Numbered from the stretch's first letter, positions 8,218-17,128 are shown. The stretch is 64,000 bases of DNA from Serratia plymuthica (GCF_018336935.1 NZ_CP068771.1:1240001-1304000); one strand, 5' to 3'. The notes: a model not told the origin generated them from the letters alone. Made by a program: numbers and translations.

Positions 8218-8343
8218 TATACCCGTCGTCTTTCAAGCTACAGCGTTGTTGGCCGCACTCGTTCACCCCAGTCACTTACTTGAGTAAGCTCCTGGGGCTG
8301 AACGAGCTTGCCGCCTAGCTGTAACTTGAAATCCATAGGGTAT
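8218..8343. repeat. dispersed palindromic intergenic repeat, full copy
   Basis: About 126 bases beginning TATACCCGTCGTCTTTCAAG and ending with the near-complement CTTGAAATCCATAGGGTAT, so the ends form a long imperfect hairpin. The core ACCCCAGTCACTTACTTGAG...CTCCTGGGG is also palindromic. The same unit appears inverted at 53733-53859 and in shortened forms at 10123-10182 and 55625-55681. It starts just after the acetyltransferase stop codon. Confidence 0.75.
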
Positions 8344-8390
8344 GCGCAGAGCGCGAATGTAATGGAAAAAAGTACGCTGCTTTTACGCGA

Positions 8391-9206
8391 TTACTGCCCG
8401 TTCCAGGCCTTGATGGCCTGTTGGCGGATTTGCAGCTTCTGCTCCGGCGTCAGCTTGTTGTAATCGCGGGCCATACCGCTTTCCCAGTCGCCGTACAGCG
8501 GGTTAGGCAGCACGATAAACTCGGTGCCGAACCTGCTTTGATTATCGCTGACGAATGCCCGACGTTGCGCGTTATCCTTGTGATAGGTTGCCGCGCCGAA
8601 GTCGTTCAGGTTGTCGCCGGCGTACACCACGATGTCATAGCCTGCCTGTTTGATGGCGTCAAAGCGCGCCTGCTTGTTGGACGTGTCGCTGCTGAGCAGT
8701 ACGGTTTTTTCCGACATGCCGGTAAAGCCCAGTTTCTGCATATTGGCGACCGTAGCGGCGTATTCGGACACTTTGCGATTGGAGACGTAGAACATCGTGC
8801 CCTGGTGGCTGTTGACGTAGCGGGCAAACTGCACCGCGCCCGGCACGGCCCCCGCCTGTTCGGCCTGCGACCATTTGGCCCAGGTGTCGGCGGCGAACGG
8901 CTTGCCTTGCTGCGCCTGCCAGCCGGAATACGGGCTATTGTCCAGCAGGGTTTCGTCCAGATCGACCACCACGGCTTTCTTCTTGCCCGGTGCGGCCTTG
9001 GCCTGATCGAAGGCGCGTTTGCCGCTGTTGAACGCCTGGTGCGCCAACGCCTGGTATTCACCGGACTGCTGGAACCAGTTCAGCGCCAGCACCGACTGGT
9101 CCGCCAGCCGCTGTTGGGCCTGCAGATCGGTTTTCGGCGGCTGCGCGCAGCCGGTCAGCGTCAATAGCGCAATGCCGATCGCCGCGCCAAGGGTCATTTT
9201 CTGCAT
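8391..9206 (-). CDS. 5'-nucleotidase, lipoprotein e(P4) family (acid phosphatase)
   Basis: A 271-residue lipoprotein with signal peptide and lipobox LTGC (Cys20). The HAD-type nucleophile motif VVVDLDETLLDN (Asp82, Asp84) and the late GDNLNDF motif mark a DDDD-superfamily acid phosphatase. In Haemophilus, e(P4) dephosphorylates NMN and other nucleotides at the outer membrane so that the nucleoside can be taken up. Length and motifs fit that family well. It is a single gene; the start ATG has an AGGAGAAAAC RBS. Confidence 0.9.
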   Translation of the reverse strand: MQKMTLGAAIGIALLTLTGCAQPPKTDLQAQQRLADQSVLALNWFQQSGEYQALAHQAFNSGKRAFDQAKAAPGKKKAVVVDLDETLLDNSPYSGWQAQQGKPFAADTWAKWSQAEQAGAVPGAVQFARYVNSHQGTMFYVSNRKVSEYAATVANMQKLGFTGMSEKTVLLSSDTSNKQARFDAIKQAGYDIVVYAGDNLNDFGAATYHKDNAQRRAFVSDNQSRFGTEFIVLPNPLYGDWESGMARDYNKLTPEQKLQIRQQAIKAWNGQ

Positions 9207-9247
9207 GTTTTCTCCTGCTCTGCATTTAAGGGATAACTTTCGGGTGG

Positions 9248-10096
9248 TTATTGTGCGGTATTCAACGTCATCGCCATCTCAAACTGGCGTAGCGCGTCTT
9301 GCCGCCAGCCGAGCCGGTCAAAGAAGGGCGCTGCTACCTCGGGAACGTAAACGTTGGCTGCCAGCGGCAGCGGCGAAAACTGCGCCTGCAACGCGGCCAG
9401 CAGCGCTCGGGCATGCCCTTTGCCACGGTGCTGCGGCGGCACGTAGATCATGCGCAGGAAACACTTCTCGGCCCCGGCCTGCACCACCGCATAGGCCTGG
9501 CGGTCAAGGGTGAAGGCGTGCGGTTTGCCGTGCAGCTTGTAGAGCGATTCCGGTGCGATCAGCCAGGGCTGGTCGGTGGCGCCTTCGGCGGTCAGGCGGT
9601 GCGAGACGGTCAACGGGTCAATCTCTTGCAGCGCCGCCACGTCGGCGGTTGCCGGTTCATCGGCCTGGTGGCCGGTCAGGGTGCGGACGATGCGCAGCCC
9701 GGCCTGATGATAGAGCGCCAGTGCGGCCTCGTTGCCTTCGATCACCTCCAGCGACAGCCGACGATCGCCACGCTTATGCGCGTCGGCGACGATACGCTGC
9801 ATCAGCGCTTTCCCCAGCCCTTTGCCGCGCATTTCCGGGCGAATGGACAGCGCCGCTATCCGGCTGTGCAGGCCACGGCGGCTTATCAGCGCCAGCGCCA
9901 CCGGCTGTTGTTGATGGGTGACGATCAGGCTGTCGTTCAGGCTGAGGTCTTCGGCGCCGAAACGGCTGGCGAAGGTGGCGCCGTCAATGACAAAACGCAC
10001 AATGTAGTTTTCAAAACAGTGGCAGAGGATCTGCGCCAATTGGTCGCTGCTGTAGCGCAGGGCGCTGTGATACTCAAACGGCCCATCGTTGTGCAT
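9248..10096 (-). CDS. double-domain GNAT acetyltransferase
   Basis: A 282-residue protein carrying two GNAT folds. The first (about residues 10-145) has the CoA loop RPEMRGKGLGKALM and the EGNEAALALYHQAGL segment. The second (about 160-280) has PPQHRGKGHARALL and ends with FFDRLGW. Both CoA loops look intact, so both halves may be active. The substrate is unknown. It is transcribed alone; a short palindromic repeat lies directly upstream of its start. Confidence 0.88.
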   Translation of the reverse strand: MHNDGPFEYHSALRYSSDQLAQILCHCFENYIVRFVIDGATFASRFGAEDLSLNDSLIVTHQQQPVALALISRRGLHSRIAALSIRPEMRGKGLGKALMQRIVADAHKRGDRRLSLEVIEGNEAALALYHQAGLRIVRTLTGHQADEPATADVAALQEIDPLTVSHRLTAEGATDQPWLIAPESLYKLHGKPHAFTLDRQAYAVVQAGAEKCFLRMIYVPPQHRGKGHARALLAALQAQFSPLPLAANVYVPEVAAPFFDRLGWRQDALRQFEMAMTLNTAQ

Positions 10097-10122
10097 GGCT
10101 TATTCCTGTGGGAAAGGGAGGC

Positions 10123-10182
10123 GATATCCGTCATCTTTCAGGCTGCAAGCTTGTGGTCTGCAACGTGAAAGCCATAGGGTAT
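10123..10182. repeat. short copy of dispersed palindromic repeat
   Basis: About 60 bases (GATATCCGTCATCTTTCAGG ... GTGAAAGCCATAGGGTAT) with both ends of the longer repeat at 8218-8343 but without its core. The ends pair to form a hairpin. It lies upstream of the double GNAT gene. Confidence 0.6.
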
Positions 10183-10281
10183 TACATCTAGACCTTATTG
10201 TTTTACAAGGCAAGTTTCTGCGTGCGGTGACGGGATGCAGAGCGGGAATCGGGCAGGGGACCAGGGCAGAAAGCGTAAATG

Positions 10282-10307
10282 AAAAAAGCCGGGCGCAGCC
10301 GCCCGGC
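10282..10307 (-). terminator. Rho-independent terminator of porin gene
   Basis: Read on the minus strand, a GC-rich hairpin (GCCGGGCGG-CTGCGCCCGGC) is followed by six T's. It lies about 60 bases past the porin stop codon and fits a classical intrinsic terminator. Confidence 0.85.
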
Positions 10308-10365
10308 GAAATAAATCTTTTCAAGTAGCCGAAGCTAAAGATTGCAGTGGTGGTTATTCGTCACA

Positions 10366-11463
10366 TCAGAACTGATAAGTCAGGGCAACGGCGACAACAT
10401 CGTCGGTTTTCAGGCCCAGCTTATTGTTGTCGTCGAGTTGGTTGATTTTATAATCGATATAGGTCGACATGTTCTTGTTGAAGTAGTAGTAAGCGCCAAC
10501 GTCAATATATTTCACCAGGTCGGCATCGCCGACGCCTTCAATATTTTTCCCTTTCGACTGAACATAACCCAGTGATGGGCGCAGGCCGAAGTCGAACAGA
10601 TATTGCGCAACCAATTCTACGCCTTCCGCCTTGTTGGCAAAGCCGCTGACGGAGGTAGCGTTGTTATTGATGGTCGCGGTGCCGGAAATAGGCACGATGT
10701 TATGGCTCTGCGAATAAGTCGCGGCCAGGTAAACACTGTTGTTGTCGTATTTCAGACCGCCGGCCCAGATATCGGCTTTATCGCCTTTACCGAAGGTGCC
10801 TGCTTTTTGGCCTGCAGTACGGTTGGAAGAGGCATAGGCGCCGCCCAGGCTCAGACCGTCGATGATTTCGTAGCTGGAAGACAGGCCCCAACCGTCGCCG
10901 TTCGCCTTGCTGCCGGCACGGCCATCGTTTTCGTTTTTGCCCTGGTACTGTACCGCGAACTTCAGGCCGTCGACCAGGCCGAAGAAGTCGTTGTTACGGT
11001 AGGTTGCCACGCCGTTGGCGCGGCCGTTCATGAAGTTGTCGGTTTTGACGTAAGCGTCATCGCCGAACTCAGGCAGCATATCGGTCCAGGCGCCCACGTC
11101 ATAAATAATGCCGTAGTTGCGGCCGTAGTCGAATGAGCCGAGATTTTTGTATTTCAGACCGGCGAAGCCCAGACGGGTCTTGGTGTCTTTCGCGCTGTCG
11201 GCTTCGGAATGGTTAGCTGAAATCTGATATTCCCACTGGCCGTAGCCGGTCAGCATATCGTTAATTTGAGTCGCGCCTTTAAAACCGATACGCACGTAGG
11301 TTTTATCGCCATCATTACCGGTATCGTCAGAGAAATAATGCAGTGCTTTTACACGACCGTAAAAATCGAGCTTGTTACCGTCTTTATTGTAGATTTCTGC
11401 TGCCTGTGCTGTCTGCGCAATTAAAAGTGCCGGAATAATAACGGCCAGAAGATTACGTTTCAT
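10366..11463 (-). CDS. general outer-membrane porin (OmpC/PhoE family)
   Basis: A 365-residue trimeric porin. A cleavable signal peptide ([21 protein letters not shown]) precedes a mature start [15 protein letters not shown]. The constriction-loop segment [21 protein letters not shown] and the C-terminal YQF recognised by the BAM machinery are all present. The combination [17 protein letters not shown] and YDVGAWTDM looks closer to PhoE than to OmpF as I recall them. A Pho-box-like promoter supports a phosphate-regulated, PhoE-type porin. OmpC remains possible, so no symbol is given. Confidence 0.93.
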   Translation of the reverse strand: MKRNLLAVIIPALLIAQTAQAAEIYNKDGNKLDFYGRVKALHYFSDDTGNDGDKTYVRIGFKGATQINDMLTGYGQWEYQISANHSEADSAKDTKTRLGFAGLKYKNLGSFDYGRNYGIIYDVGAWTDMLPEFGDDAYVKTDNFMNGRANGVATYRNNDFFGLVDGLKFAVQYQGKNENDGRAGSKANGDGWGLSSSYEIIDGLSLGGAYASSNRTAGQKAGTFGKGDKADIWAGGLKYDNNSVYLAATYSQSHNIVPISGTATINNNATSVSGFANKAEGVELVAQYLFDFGLRPSLGYVQSKGKNIEGVGDADLVKYIDVGAYYYFNKNMSTYIDYKINQLDDNNKLGLKTDDVVAVALTYQF

Positions 11464-11567
11464 GATTTACCCTGCTTTATTCGATTGAAAGACGCTTATC
11501 ATCAGTTGTACTGCTGTTTCACTGTGCCGCCTGTTTGTTTGCGGCGAGGAATTTTTACCTCAGTTAT

Positions 11568-11585
11568 GTGATCTATTTATGACAA
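11568..11585 (-). promoter_or_regulatory. Pho-box-like element upstream of porin
   Basis: On the minus strand TTGTCATAAATAGATCAC matches the PhoB box (two CTGTCAT-type repeats 11 bases apart) at about 14 of 18 positions. Ten bases later stands TAAAAA, a -10 candidate. The same layout (box, about 10 bases, TTAAAA) is what I recall for the E. coli phoE promoter. PhoB would then replace the -35 contact. This is sequence resemblance only. Confidence 0.5.
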
Positions 11586-11878
11586 AATATTCATTTCCAT
11601 ATCGAACGATTAAAAAAGTTGTGAAAAGTGTGAATTTCTTCCCCGGACGAGTGTCGTGACGGATCGGCAGCTGGCGATACGGTTCCTGATTTCAGCCGGA
11701 GTCATGTGTGAGACTTATAGATTGCTGGATACCCGCGTAACCTATCCGCAAGGTTTGCCGGCTGACTCTGGGGGAATAACCATCCTGTTTTTGTGAATCA
11801 TGGGTGTAAAAAATCCCGATTTTCACCTGCCATGATGGCGAGTAGCTTAAGGCTATCCGTTAACAGCAGGAGAAAACG
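11586..11878. other. intergenic region between porin promoter and CMD gene
   Basis: About 290 bases with no supported gene. I looked for a divergent MicF-like RNA next to the porin and saw no terminator or matching 5' end. Just ahead of the downstream gene is an imperfect inverted repeat (GGTGTAAAA ... TTTTCACC, around 11803-11828) that might bind a regulator. The RBS AGGAGAAAACG of the next gene is clear. Confidence 0.5.
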
Positions 11879-12196
11879 ATGCAACCTTCCCAACAGGCCG
11901 GCCAACAGGCATTCGGCGATATTGCCCCCAAGCTGGCGCAGCTCAGCGACAGCGTATTATTCGACGACGTGTGGCAGCGGCCGGAGCTTGGCCCGCGCGA
12001 ACGCAGCCTGATTACCGTCGCCGCGCTGGTGGCGCTGAACCGCGTAGAGCAACTGCCGTTTCATTTGCAACTGGCGCAACGCAACGGCGTAAGCCGCGAG
12101 CAGCTTGCCGAATTGATCACCCATCTGGCGTTCTATGCCGGCTGGCCGGCGGCGGCTAGCGCCGTGGCACGCCTGCGTGAATTGGAACAGGAGTAA
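11879..12196 (+). CDS. carboxymuconolactone decarboxylase (CMD)-family protein
   Basis: A 105-residue all-helical protein of the CMD/AhpD superfamily, with ERSLITVAALVALNR, a conserved His in LPFHLQLAQRNGVS and HLAFYAGWPAA. It lacks the CxxC of AhpD, so it is more like the gamma-CMD branch. It is followed after 4 bases by a tautomerase-family gene; such pairs are common and probably act together on a small unsaturated or aromatic-derived acid (inference). Confidence 0.88.
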   Translation: MQPSQQAGQQAFGDIAPKLAQLSDSVLFDDVWQRPELGPRERSLITVAALVALNRVEQLPFHLQLAQRNGVSREQLAELITHLAFYAGWPAAASAVARLRELEQE

Positions 12197-12200
12197 CGTT

Positions 12201-12593
12201 ATGCCCTTCAGCCGTATTGCCTTGCATCAGGGAAAATCAGCGGAGTATCTGCAAACCCTGTCCGACAGCCTGCATCAGGCGCTGGTCGAAACCTTCAACG
12301 TGCCGCCGGCCGACAAGTTTCAGGCCATCGATCAATACCGCCCCGGCGAGTTGATATACGACCGCGACTACCTGGGCGGGCCGCGTTCGGCGGATTATGT
12401 GCTGTTTTACATCACCATCGGCCGCCCGCGCGACACCGCCACCAAACAGCGTTTTTATCAACGGCTGGCGTCACTGCTGGGAGAAAACCTGCAACTGCGT
12501 CCGGAAGATGTGATGATCGTCATCACCACCACTCAACGGGATGAGTGGTCGTTCAGTGCGGGCCGTGCCTCAATGATTGAAAACCAGCCCTAA
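12201..12593 (+). CDS. tautomerase-family protein (4-oxalocrotonate tautomerase superfamily)
   Basis: A 130-residue protein starting MPFSRIAL. In this superfamily Pro2, exposed after Met removal, is the catalytic base. The length is that of a fused two-unit tautomerase (SDSLHQALVETFNVPPADKF in the first half; LGENLQLRPEDVMIVI in the second). The start at 12201 is chosen because it exposes Pro2 and sits 4 bases after the CMD gene; an upstream in-frame start lies inside that gene. The substrate is unknown. Confidence 0.87.
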   Translation: MPFSRIALHQGKSAEYLQTLSDSLHQALVETFNVPPADKFQAIDQYRPGELIYDRDYLGGPRSADYVLFYITIGRPRDTATKQRFYQRLASLLGENLQLRPEDVMIVITTTQRDEWSFSAGRASMIENQP

Positions 12594-12660
12594 CTCGGGC
12601 TGACTCGGCCGGCGGTCTGTGGGACAATAGCGCCATCATTTCGTTTAGATATAGAGTTGA

Positions 12661-14859
12661 ATGGCGCTCTCCCCCGCAGTAAAAGATCAGATTGGCCAGT
12701 GGTACAAAGCCCTGCAGCAACAAATACCGGATTTTATTTCCCGTGCGCCGCAACGGCAGATGATTGCCGAAGTCGCCAGGACGCTGGCCGGCGATTACCC
12801 GCGCCACCTGGCGATTGAGGCGCCGACCGGCGTCGGCAAAACGCTGTCGTATTTGATCCCGGGGATCGCCGTCGGCCGTGCGGAGAGCAAGCCGCTGGTG
12901 GTCAGCACCGCCAACGTGGCGCTGCAGGATCAGATCTACAGCAAAGACTTGCCGTTGCTGAAAAAGATCATCCCCGATCTGAAATTCACCGGTGCCTTTG
13001 GCCGTGGGCGCTATGTGTGCCCGCGCAATCTGGCGGCGCTGAGCACCGACGTCAGCGAGCAGGGTGACCTTACGCTGTTTCTCGATGACGAACTGGCGCC
13101 GTCCAGCGGCGAAGAGCAGGCGCTGTGCCAAAAGTTGACCAAGGCGCTCAGCCGCCATGAGTGGGACGGGCTGCGCGACCATTATCAGCTGTCGATCGAC
13201 GATCCGCTGTGGGGCAAACTGAGCACCGACAAAGCCAACTGTCTGGGGCGCAACTGCCATTACATCCGCGAATGCCCGTTTTATATCGCCCGCAAAGAGA
13301 TTGAAACCGCCGACGTGGTGGTGGCCAACCATGCGTTGGTGATGGCGGCGCTGGAAACCGAATCGGTGCTGCCGAACCCGAAAGAGCTGCTGCTGGTGCT
13401 GGACGAAGGCCATCATTTGCCGGAGGTGGCGCGCGACGCGCTGGAGATTGACGGCGAAATCACCGCGCTGTCGACCAATCTTCAGCTGGATATGATCGTG
13501 CGCCACGTCGAACAGTGCATGACGCAATACCGGCCGAAAAACCCGCCGGGGCTGGCAAACGACGAACGGCTGAAAAACCACTGCGAAGAGTTGCGTGAAC
13601 TGATCCAGATCTTTGAACATCAGGTCAGCGCCTATCTGCCCACCGACAACGCTCCCGCCGAACACCGGTTTGAAATGGGCGAGCTGCCGGCGGAGATGGT
13701 GGAAACCAGCGCAAGGTTGTTTAAGCTGACCGACGCCTTGCGCGGGGTGGCGGAGTTCATCTTGAACGATCTCACCGAACAGACCGGCAAGCACGACGTC
13801 GTGCGCCTGCACCGTTCGATCATTCAGATGAGCCGCACGCTAGGCTACCTGGAGGCGATGAGCAAACTGTGGCGGCTGGCGGCGCTGGACAAATCCTCCA
13901 ACGCGCCGATCTCCAAATGGGTCACGCGCGAGCTGCGCGATAACGTGACGCACCTGTATCTGCACTGCGTTGGCATTCGCGTCAGCGATCAGCTGGAAAA
14001 GTTGCTGTGGCGCAAAGTGCCGCACGTGGTGATCACCTCGGCGACGCTGCGTTCGCTCAACAGCTTTGCGCGTCTGCAGGAAATGAGCGGGCTGAGCGAA
14101 AAAGCCGGTGACCGCTTCGAAACCCTGTCTTCGCCGTTCAATCACGTTGAACAGGGCAAAATTGTCATTCCGAACATGCGCTTTGAACCGGCGATAGCCA
14201 ACGAAGCCGAGCATCTGGAAGAAATGGCGCGTTTCTTCCGCGCCGAGCAGGCCGGCGGCAAACACAAGGGCATGCTGATCCTGTTCAGCAGCCACCGGGC
14301 GATGCAAACCTTCCTCAGCTACGTTACCGATCTGCGCCTGATGCTGCTGGTGCAGGGGGATCAGCCGCGCTACCGGATGGTGGAGGAACACCGCAAACGG
14401 GTTGAAAAGGGCACGGCCAGCGTGTTGATTGGCTTGCAGTCGTTTGCCGAAGGGCTGGATCTGAAAGGCGAACTGCTGACCCAGGTGCATATCCACAAAA
14501 TCTCGTTCCCGCCGATCGACAGCCCGGTGATCCTCACCGAGGGCGAATGGCTAAAATCGCTCAAACGTTATCCGTTTGAAGTGCAGAGCCTGCCCAGCGC
14601 CTCGTTCAACCTGATCCAACAGGTCGGCCGGTTGATTCGCAGCAATGAGTGCCACGGCGAGATCGTGATTTACGATCGCCGTCTGTTGACCAAAAGCTAC
14701 GGCTCGCGGCTGCTGGCGGCGTTGCCGGTGTTTCCGATTGAGCAGCGCGAGGTGCCGGAAGCGGACAAGGCCCACAAGGCCGCGCTCAAGTCTGCCGCTG
14801 AAGCGGAGAAAAAAGACAAAAAGCGCAAGAACCCGTTTATCCGCCGACGCACGCGTTAA
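12661..14859 (+). CDS. dinG: ATP-dependent DNA helicase DinG
   Basis: A 732-residue 5'-3' XPD-like helicase that unwinds R-loops, D-loops and forked DNA. The Walker A is EAPTGVGKT (about residue 53). Four Fe-S cysteines appear as GRYVC and NCLGRNC...REC (about 120 and 195-206). The helicase motif II is LVLDEGHH, and late motifs include QQVGRLIRS. It is slightly longer than E. coli DinG because of a lysine/arginine-rich C-terminal tail. No LexA-type CTG-N10-CAG box is visible in the 67 bases upstream, unlike E. coli. It meets the Lrp gene tail to tail with no gap. Confidence 0.97.
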   Translation: MALSPAVKDQIGQWYKALQQQIPDFISRAPQRQMIAEVARTLAGDYPRHLAIEAPTGVGKTLSYLIPGIAVGRAESKPLVVSTANVALQDQIYSKDLPLLKKIIPDLKFTGAFGRGRYVCPRNLAALSTDVSEQGDLTLFLDDELAPSSGEEQALCQKLTKALSRHEWDGLRDHYQLSIDDPLWGKLSTDKANCLGRNCHYIRECPFYIARKEIETADVVVANHALVMAALETESVLPNPKELLLVLDEGHHLPEVARDALEIDGEITALSTNLQLDMIVRHVEQCMTQYRPKNPPGLANDERLKNHCEELRELIQIFEHQVSAYLPTDNAPAEHRFEMGELPAEMVETSARLFKLTDALRGVAEFILNDLTEQTGKHDVVRLHRSIIQMSRTLGYLEAMSKLWRLAALDKSSNAPISKWVTRELRDNVTHLYLHCVGIRVSDQLEKLLWRKVPHVVITSATLRSLNSFARLQEMSGLSEKAGDRFETLSSPFNHVEQGKIVIPNMRFEPAIANEAEHLEEMARFFRAEQAGGKHKGMLILFSSHRAMQTFLSYVTDLRLMLLVQGDQPRYRMVEEHRKRVEKGTASVLIGLQSFAEGLDLKGELLTQVHIHKISFPPIDSPVILTEGEWLKSLKRYPFEVQSLPSASFNLIQQVGRLIRSNECHGEIVIYDRRLLTKSYGSRLLAALPVFPIEQREVPEADKAHKAALKSAAEAEKKDKKRKNPFIRRRTR

Positions 14860-15294
14860 TCACAGCAGCGGCGGCAGGCGGCGCTTCACCGGCGTGGTTT
14901 TGACGATCGAGGTGTTGCTCTGCGCCCGCTCGGCCAGCTTGTCGAGGATATGGTCGAGCTGCTCCATCGAATGCGCCACCAGGCGCACGATAAAGCAGTC
15001 TTCGCCGGTCACCTTGTCGCACTCGATCACTTCGGGGATCTCCTGAATCATCTGCTCGACCTTCTTCAGCATGCCCGGCAGCGGCTTGATGCGCACCAGC
15101 GACTGAAACGCGTAACCCAACGCCTGCAGATTGACGTTCAGGGTGTAGCCCTGGATCACGCCGCTTTCCTCCAGCCGCCGCAGCCGCTCCGAGGTGCTGG
15201 GCGACGACAGCCCGGCCCTGGCGCTCAGGGTTTTTAGCGACGCTCGCGCGTCCTCCGCCAGAATGGTCAGGATCTGGCGATCGATATCATCCAT
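14860..15294 (-). CDS. Lrp/AsnC-family transcriptional regulator
   Basis: A 144-residue regulator with an N-terminal helix-turn-helix (DDIDRQILTILAEDARASLK; SSPSTSERLRRLEESGVI, about residues 2-50) and a C-terminal RAM/AsnC ligand domain (about 65-140; GEDCFIVRLVAHSMEQLD). The start at 15294 is chosen for its GGAGAACTT RBS; the longer frame to 15396 lacks one. It is divergent from an EamA exporter with 137 bases between starts and probably controls it in response to an amino acid (inference). Confidence 0.92.
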   Translation of the reverse strand: MDDIDRQILTILAEDARASLKTLSARAGLSSPSTSERLRRLEESGVIQGYTLNVNLQALGYAFQSLVRIKPLPGMLKKVEQMIQEIPEVIECDKVTGEDCFIVRLVAHSMEQLDHILDKLAERAQSNTSIVKTTPVKRRLPPLL

Positions 15295-15431
15295 AAGTTC
15301 TCCGTTAGGTATTTTGTTTATTACGCCTGCGATAAAAAGGCAGTTAAGCATATTGACCTTTTTTATGCGATGGAAACCTGTGTGGAAAAACCTCAAGCTA
15401 ACTGCATCGGTTTAACCTTGAGGAAATAATC

Positions 15432-16346
15432 ATGAACGCAGAGATAAAGCGCGGTTCGCTGGAGATGATCGCCGCGATGCTGATTTCCGGCACCATTGGC
15501 TGGTTTGTACTGATGTCCGGCCAGCCGGTGATTAATGTGGTGTTCTGGCGCTGCGCGGTGGGCGCGCTGGTGCTGTTGGCGATCTGCGCGGCGTTGGGCC
15601 AGCTGCGGCGCGATTGCCTGACGCGCGCCACTGTGTTGCTGGCGATTGCCGGCGGCGTGGCGCTGGTGATCAACTGGCTGCTGCTGTTCGCCGCCTACTC
15701 TTATGCGTCTATATCCATTGCCACCGCGGTGTACAACACCCAACCCTTTATGCTGGTGACGCTGGGGGCGCTGTTCCTCGGCGAAAAACTGACCGCCCGC
15801 AAGCTGCTGTGGCTGGCGCTGGCGTTTGTCGGCATGATGCTGGTGGTGCTGGCTCAGCCCAAACAGGCGGGCGATCAGAGCCACTACCTGATGGGCATTC
15901 TGTTGTCGCTCGGTGCGGCGTTTTTCTATGCGCTGATGGCCCTGGCGGCCAAACGGCTGAAAGGCACGCCGCCACATCTGATCGCACTGATTCAGGTGAC
16001 GGTCGGCGTGGTGATGCTGTTGCCGCTGGTGGATTTCCACGCGCCGGCGACTGTCGGGCAATGGGGTATGCTGGCCACGCTGGGCGTGCTGCATACCGGG
16101 TTGATGTACGTGCTGCTGTATGGCGCGATCCAAAAACTGCCAACCAACCTGATCGGATCGCTGTCGTTTATTTATCCGATTGCCGCCGTGCTGGTGGACC
16201 GGTTGGCGTTCGGCCATCGGCTGGTCGCGCCGCAGCTGGCCGGCGCCGCCATTATCCTGTTGGCGGCGGCGGGCATGAATCTGCTGGGAGAGCGCAAGGT
16301 GAAATTAGCGGCTACGCCAGGCGGCAAGCAGGCATCCGAACGGTGA
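15432..16346 (+). CDS. EamA/DMT-family transporter
   Basis: A 304-residue membrane protein with ten predicted segments in two EamA halves (about residues 10-135 and 150-285; NTQPFMLVTLGALFLGEKL and SFIYPIAAVLVDRLAFG are typical). RBS GAGGAAATAATC precedes the ATG. An amino-acid or metabolite exporter role is inferred from the divergent Lrp-type regulator. The substrate is unknown. Confidence 0.9.
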   Translation: MNAEIKRGSLEMIAAMLISGTIGWFVLMSGQPVINVVFWRCAVGALVLLAICAALGQLRRDCLTRATVLLAIAGGVALVINWLLLFAAYSYASISIATAVYNTQPFMLVTLGALFLGEKLTARKLLWLALAFVGMMLVVLAQPKQAGDQSHYLMGILLSLGAAFFYALMALAAKRLKGTPPHLIALIQVTVGVVMLLPLVDFHAPATVGQWGMLATLGVLHTGLMYVLLYGAIQKLPTNLIGSLSFIYPIAAVLVDRLAFGHRLVAPQLAGAAIILLAAAGMNLLGERKVKLAATPGGKQASER

Positions 16347-16478
16347 CAATGTCAGTAACGACAGCATCACCGGCCAGTGCCGAATGCGATCGGGGCTTCC
16401 TGCCCAACGCTCCGCGGCAATGATTTGGCGCTGGTAAAAGCCGATGGCGTGGCTATGATAAAGCTTCGCTCCCGCCAC
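16305..16478 (-). CDS. possible small protein overlapping the EamA 3' end
   Basis: A 57-residue frame opening with GTG. Its product includes KLYHSHAIGFYQRQII and a hydrophobic end WPVMLSLLTLSPFGCLLAAW. It fills the gap between the EamA and LysE genes and runs into the 3' end of the EamA gene. It may be a small membrane protein or a gene remnant. No family is recognised and the RBS is poor; support is only the open frame and membrane-like tail. Confidence 0.2.
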   Translation of the reverse strand: MAGAKLYHSHAIGFYQRQIIAAERWAGSPDRIRHWPVMLSLLTLSPFGCLLAAWRSR

Positions 16479-16496
16479 GTTCCGCTCAGGTGATTT

Positions 16497-17126
16497 ATGG
16501 TTGATGCTTCCACGCTTTTATTGTTTTCCGGCGCCTGTCTGGCGCTAGCGCTAACGCCAGGCCCGGATATGCTGCTAATCGCTTCGCGCAGCGTCAGCCA
16601 GGGGCGCCGCGCCGGTTTCGCGTCACTGGCGGGGATCCAGCTCGGCACTTACTGCCACGCGTTGGCGGCGGCGTTGGGCCTGTCGCAGCTGTTCGTCGCG
16701 GTGCCGCTGGCTTATGATGCGGTGAGAATATTGGGTGCGGCATACTTGCTGTATCTGGCGTGGAAAACGCTGCGATCAGGCAGCAGTTTACAGGCATCGG
16801 CCGGATTGGCGGCTGTGCCGGCAGCGCGAATTTTCCGCCAGGGGCTGTTCACCAACATACTCAATCCGAAAATGGCGCTGTTCGTTCTGGCGCTGTTCCC
16901 GCAGTTTCTCGATCCGCATGCCGGTTCGGTGGTGGTGCAGATGCTGCTGCTGGCGACGGTACTGAATCTGGTGGGGCTGCTGATTAACGGCGGGGTGATC
17001 CTGGCGGTCAGCAGCATGAAAAGCCGTTTTGTCGGCCGCCGCTTCAGCGCGCGTTGGCCGAACTATCTGCTCAGCGGCGTGTTCGCTGGGTTGGCCTGCA
17101 AGCTGCTTTTTGACAGCCGCAAATAG
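16497..17126 (+). CDS. LysE/RhtB-family amino acid exporter
   Basis: A 209-residue inner-membrane protein of standard LysE length with six hydrophobic segments. The N-terminal family signature TPGPDMLLIASRSVSQGRRAG is at about residues 21-41, and the middle NPKMALFVLALFPQF is typical of RhtB-like exporters. It probably exports homoserine, threonine or related amino acids. It ends 2 bases from the stop of the convergent XRE gene. Confidence 0.92.
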   Translation: MVDASTLLLFSGACLALALTPGPDMLLIASRSVSQGRRAGFASLAGIQLGTYCHALAAALGLSQLFVAVPLAYDAVRILGAAYLLYLAWKTLRSGSSLQASAGLAAVPAARIFRQGLFTNILNPKMALFVLALFPQFLDPHAGSVVVQMLLLATVLNLVGLLINGGVILAVSSMKSRFVGRRFSARWPNYLLSGVFAGLACKLLFDSRK

Positions 17127-17128
17127 CC

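Noticed and set aside
11464..11878. A divergent MicF-like small RNA upstream of the porin.
   Set aside because: No matching 5' sequence and no intrinsic terminator on the plus strand were found.
12553..13812. A 419-codon minus-strand frame opposite dinG.
   Set aside because: It is antisense to conserved DinG motifs, has a compositionally odd product and no RBS.
16367..16648. A 93-codon minus-strand frame between the EamA and LysE genes.
   Set aside because: It overlaps the LysE start region heavily and its product shows no domain; another frame (16305-16478) is the slightly better small-gene candidate there.
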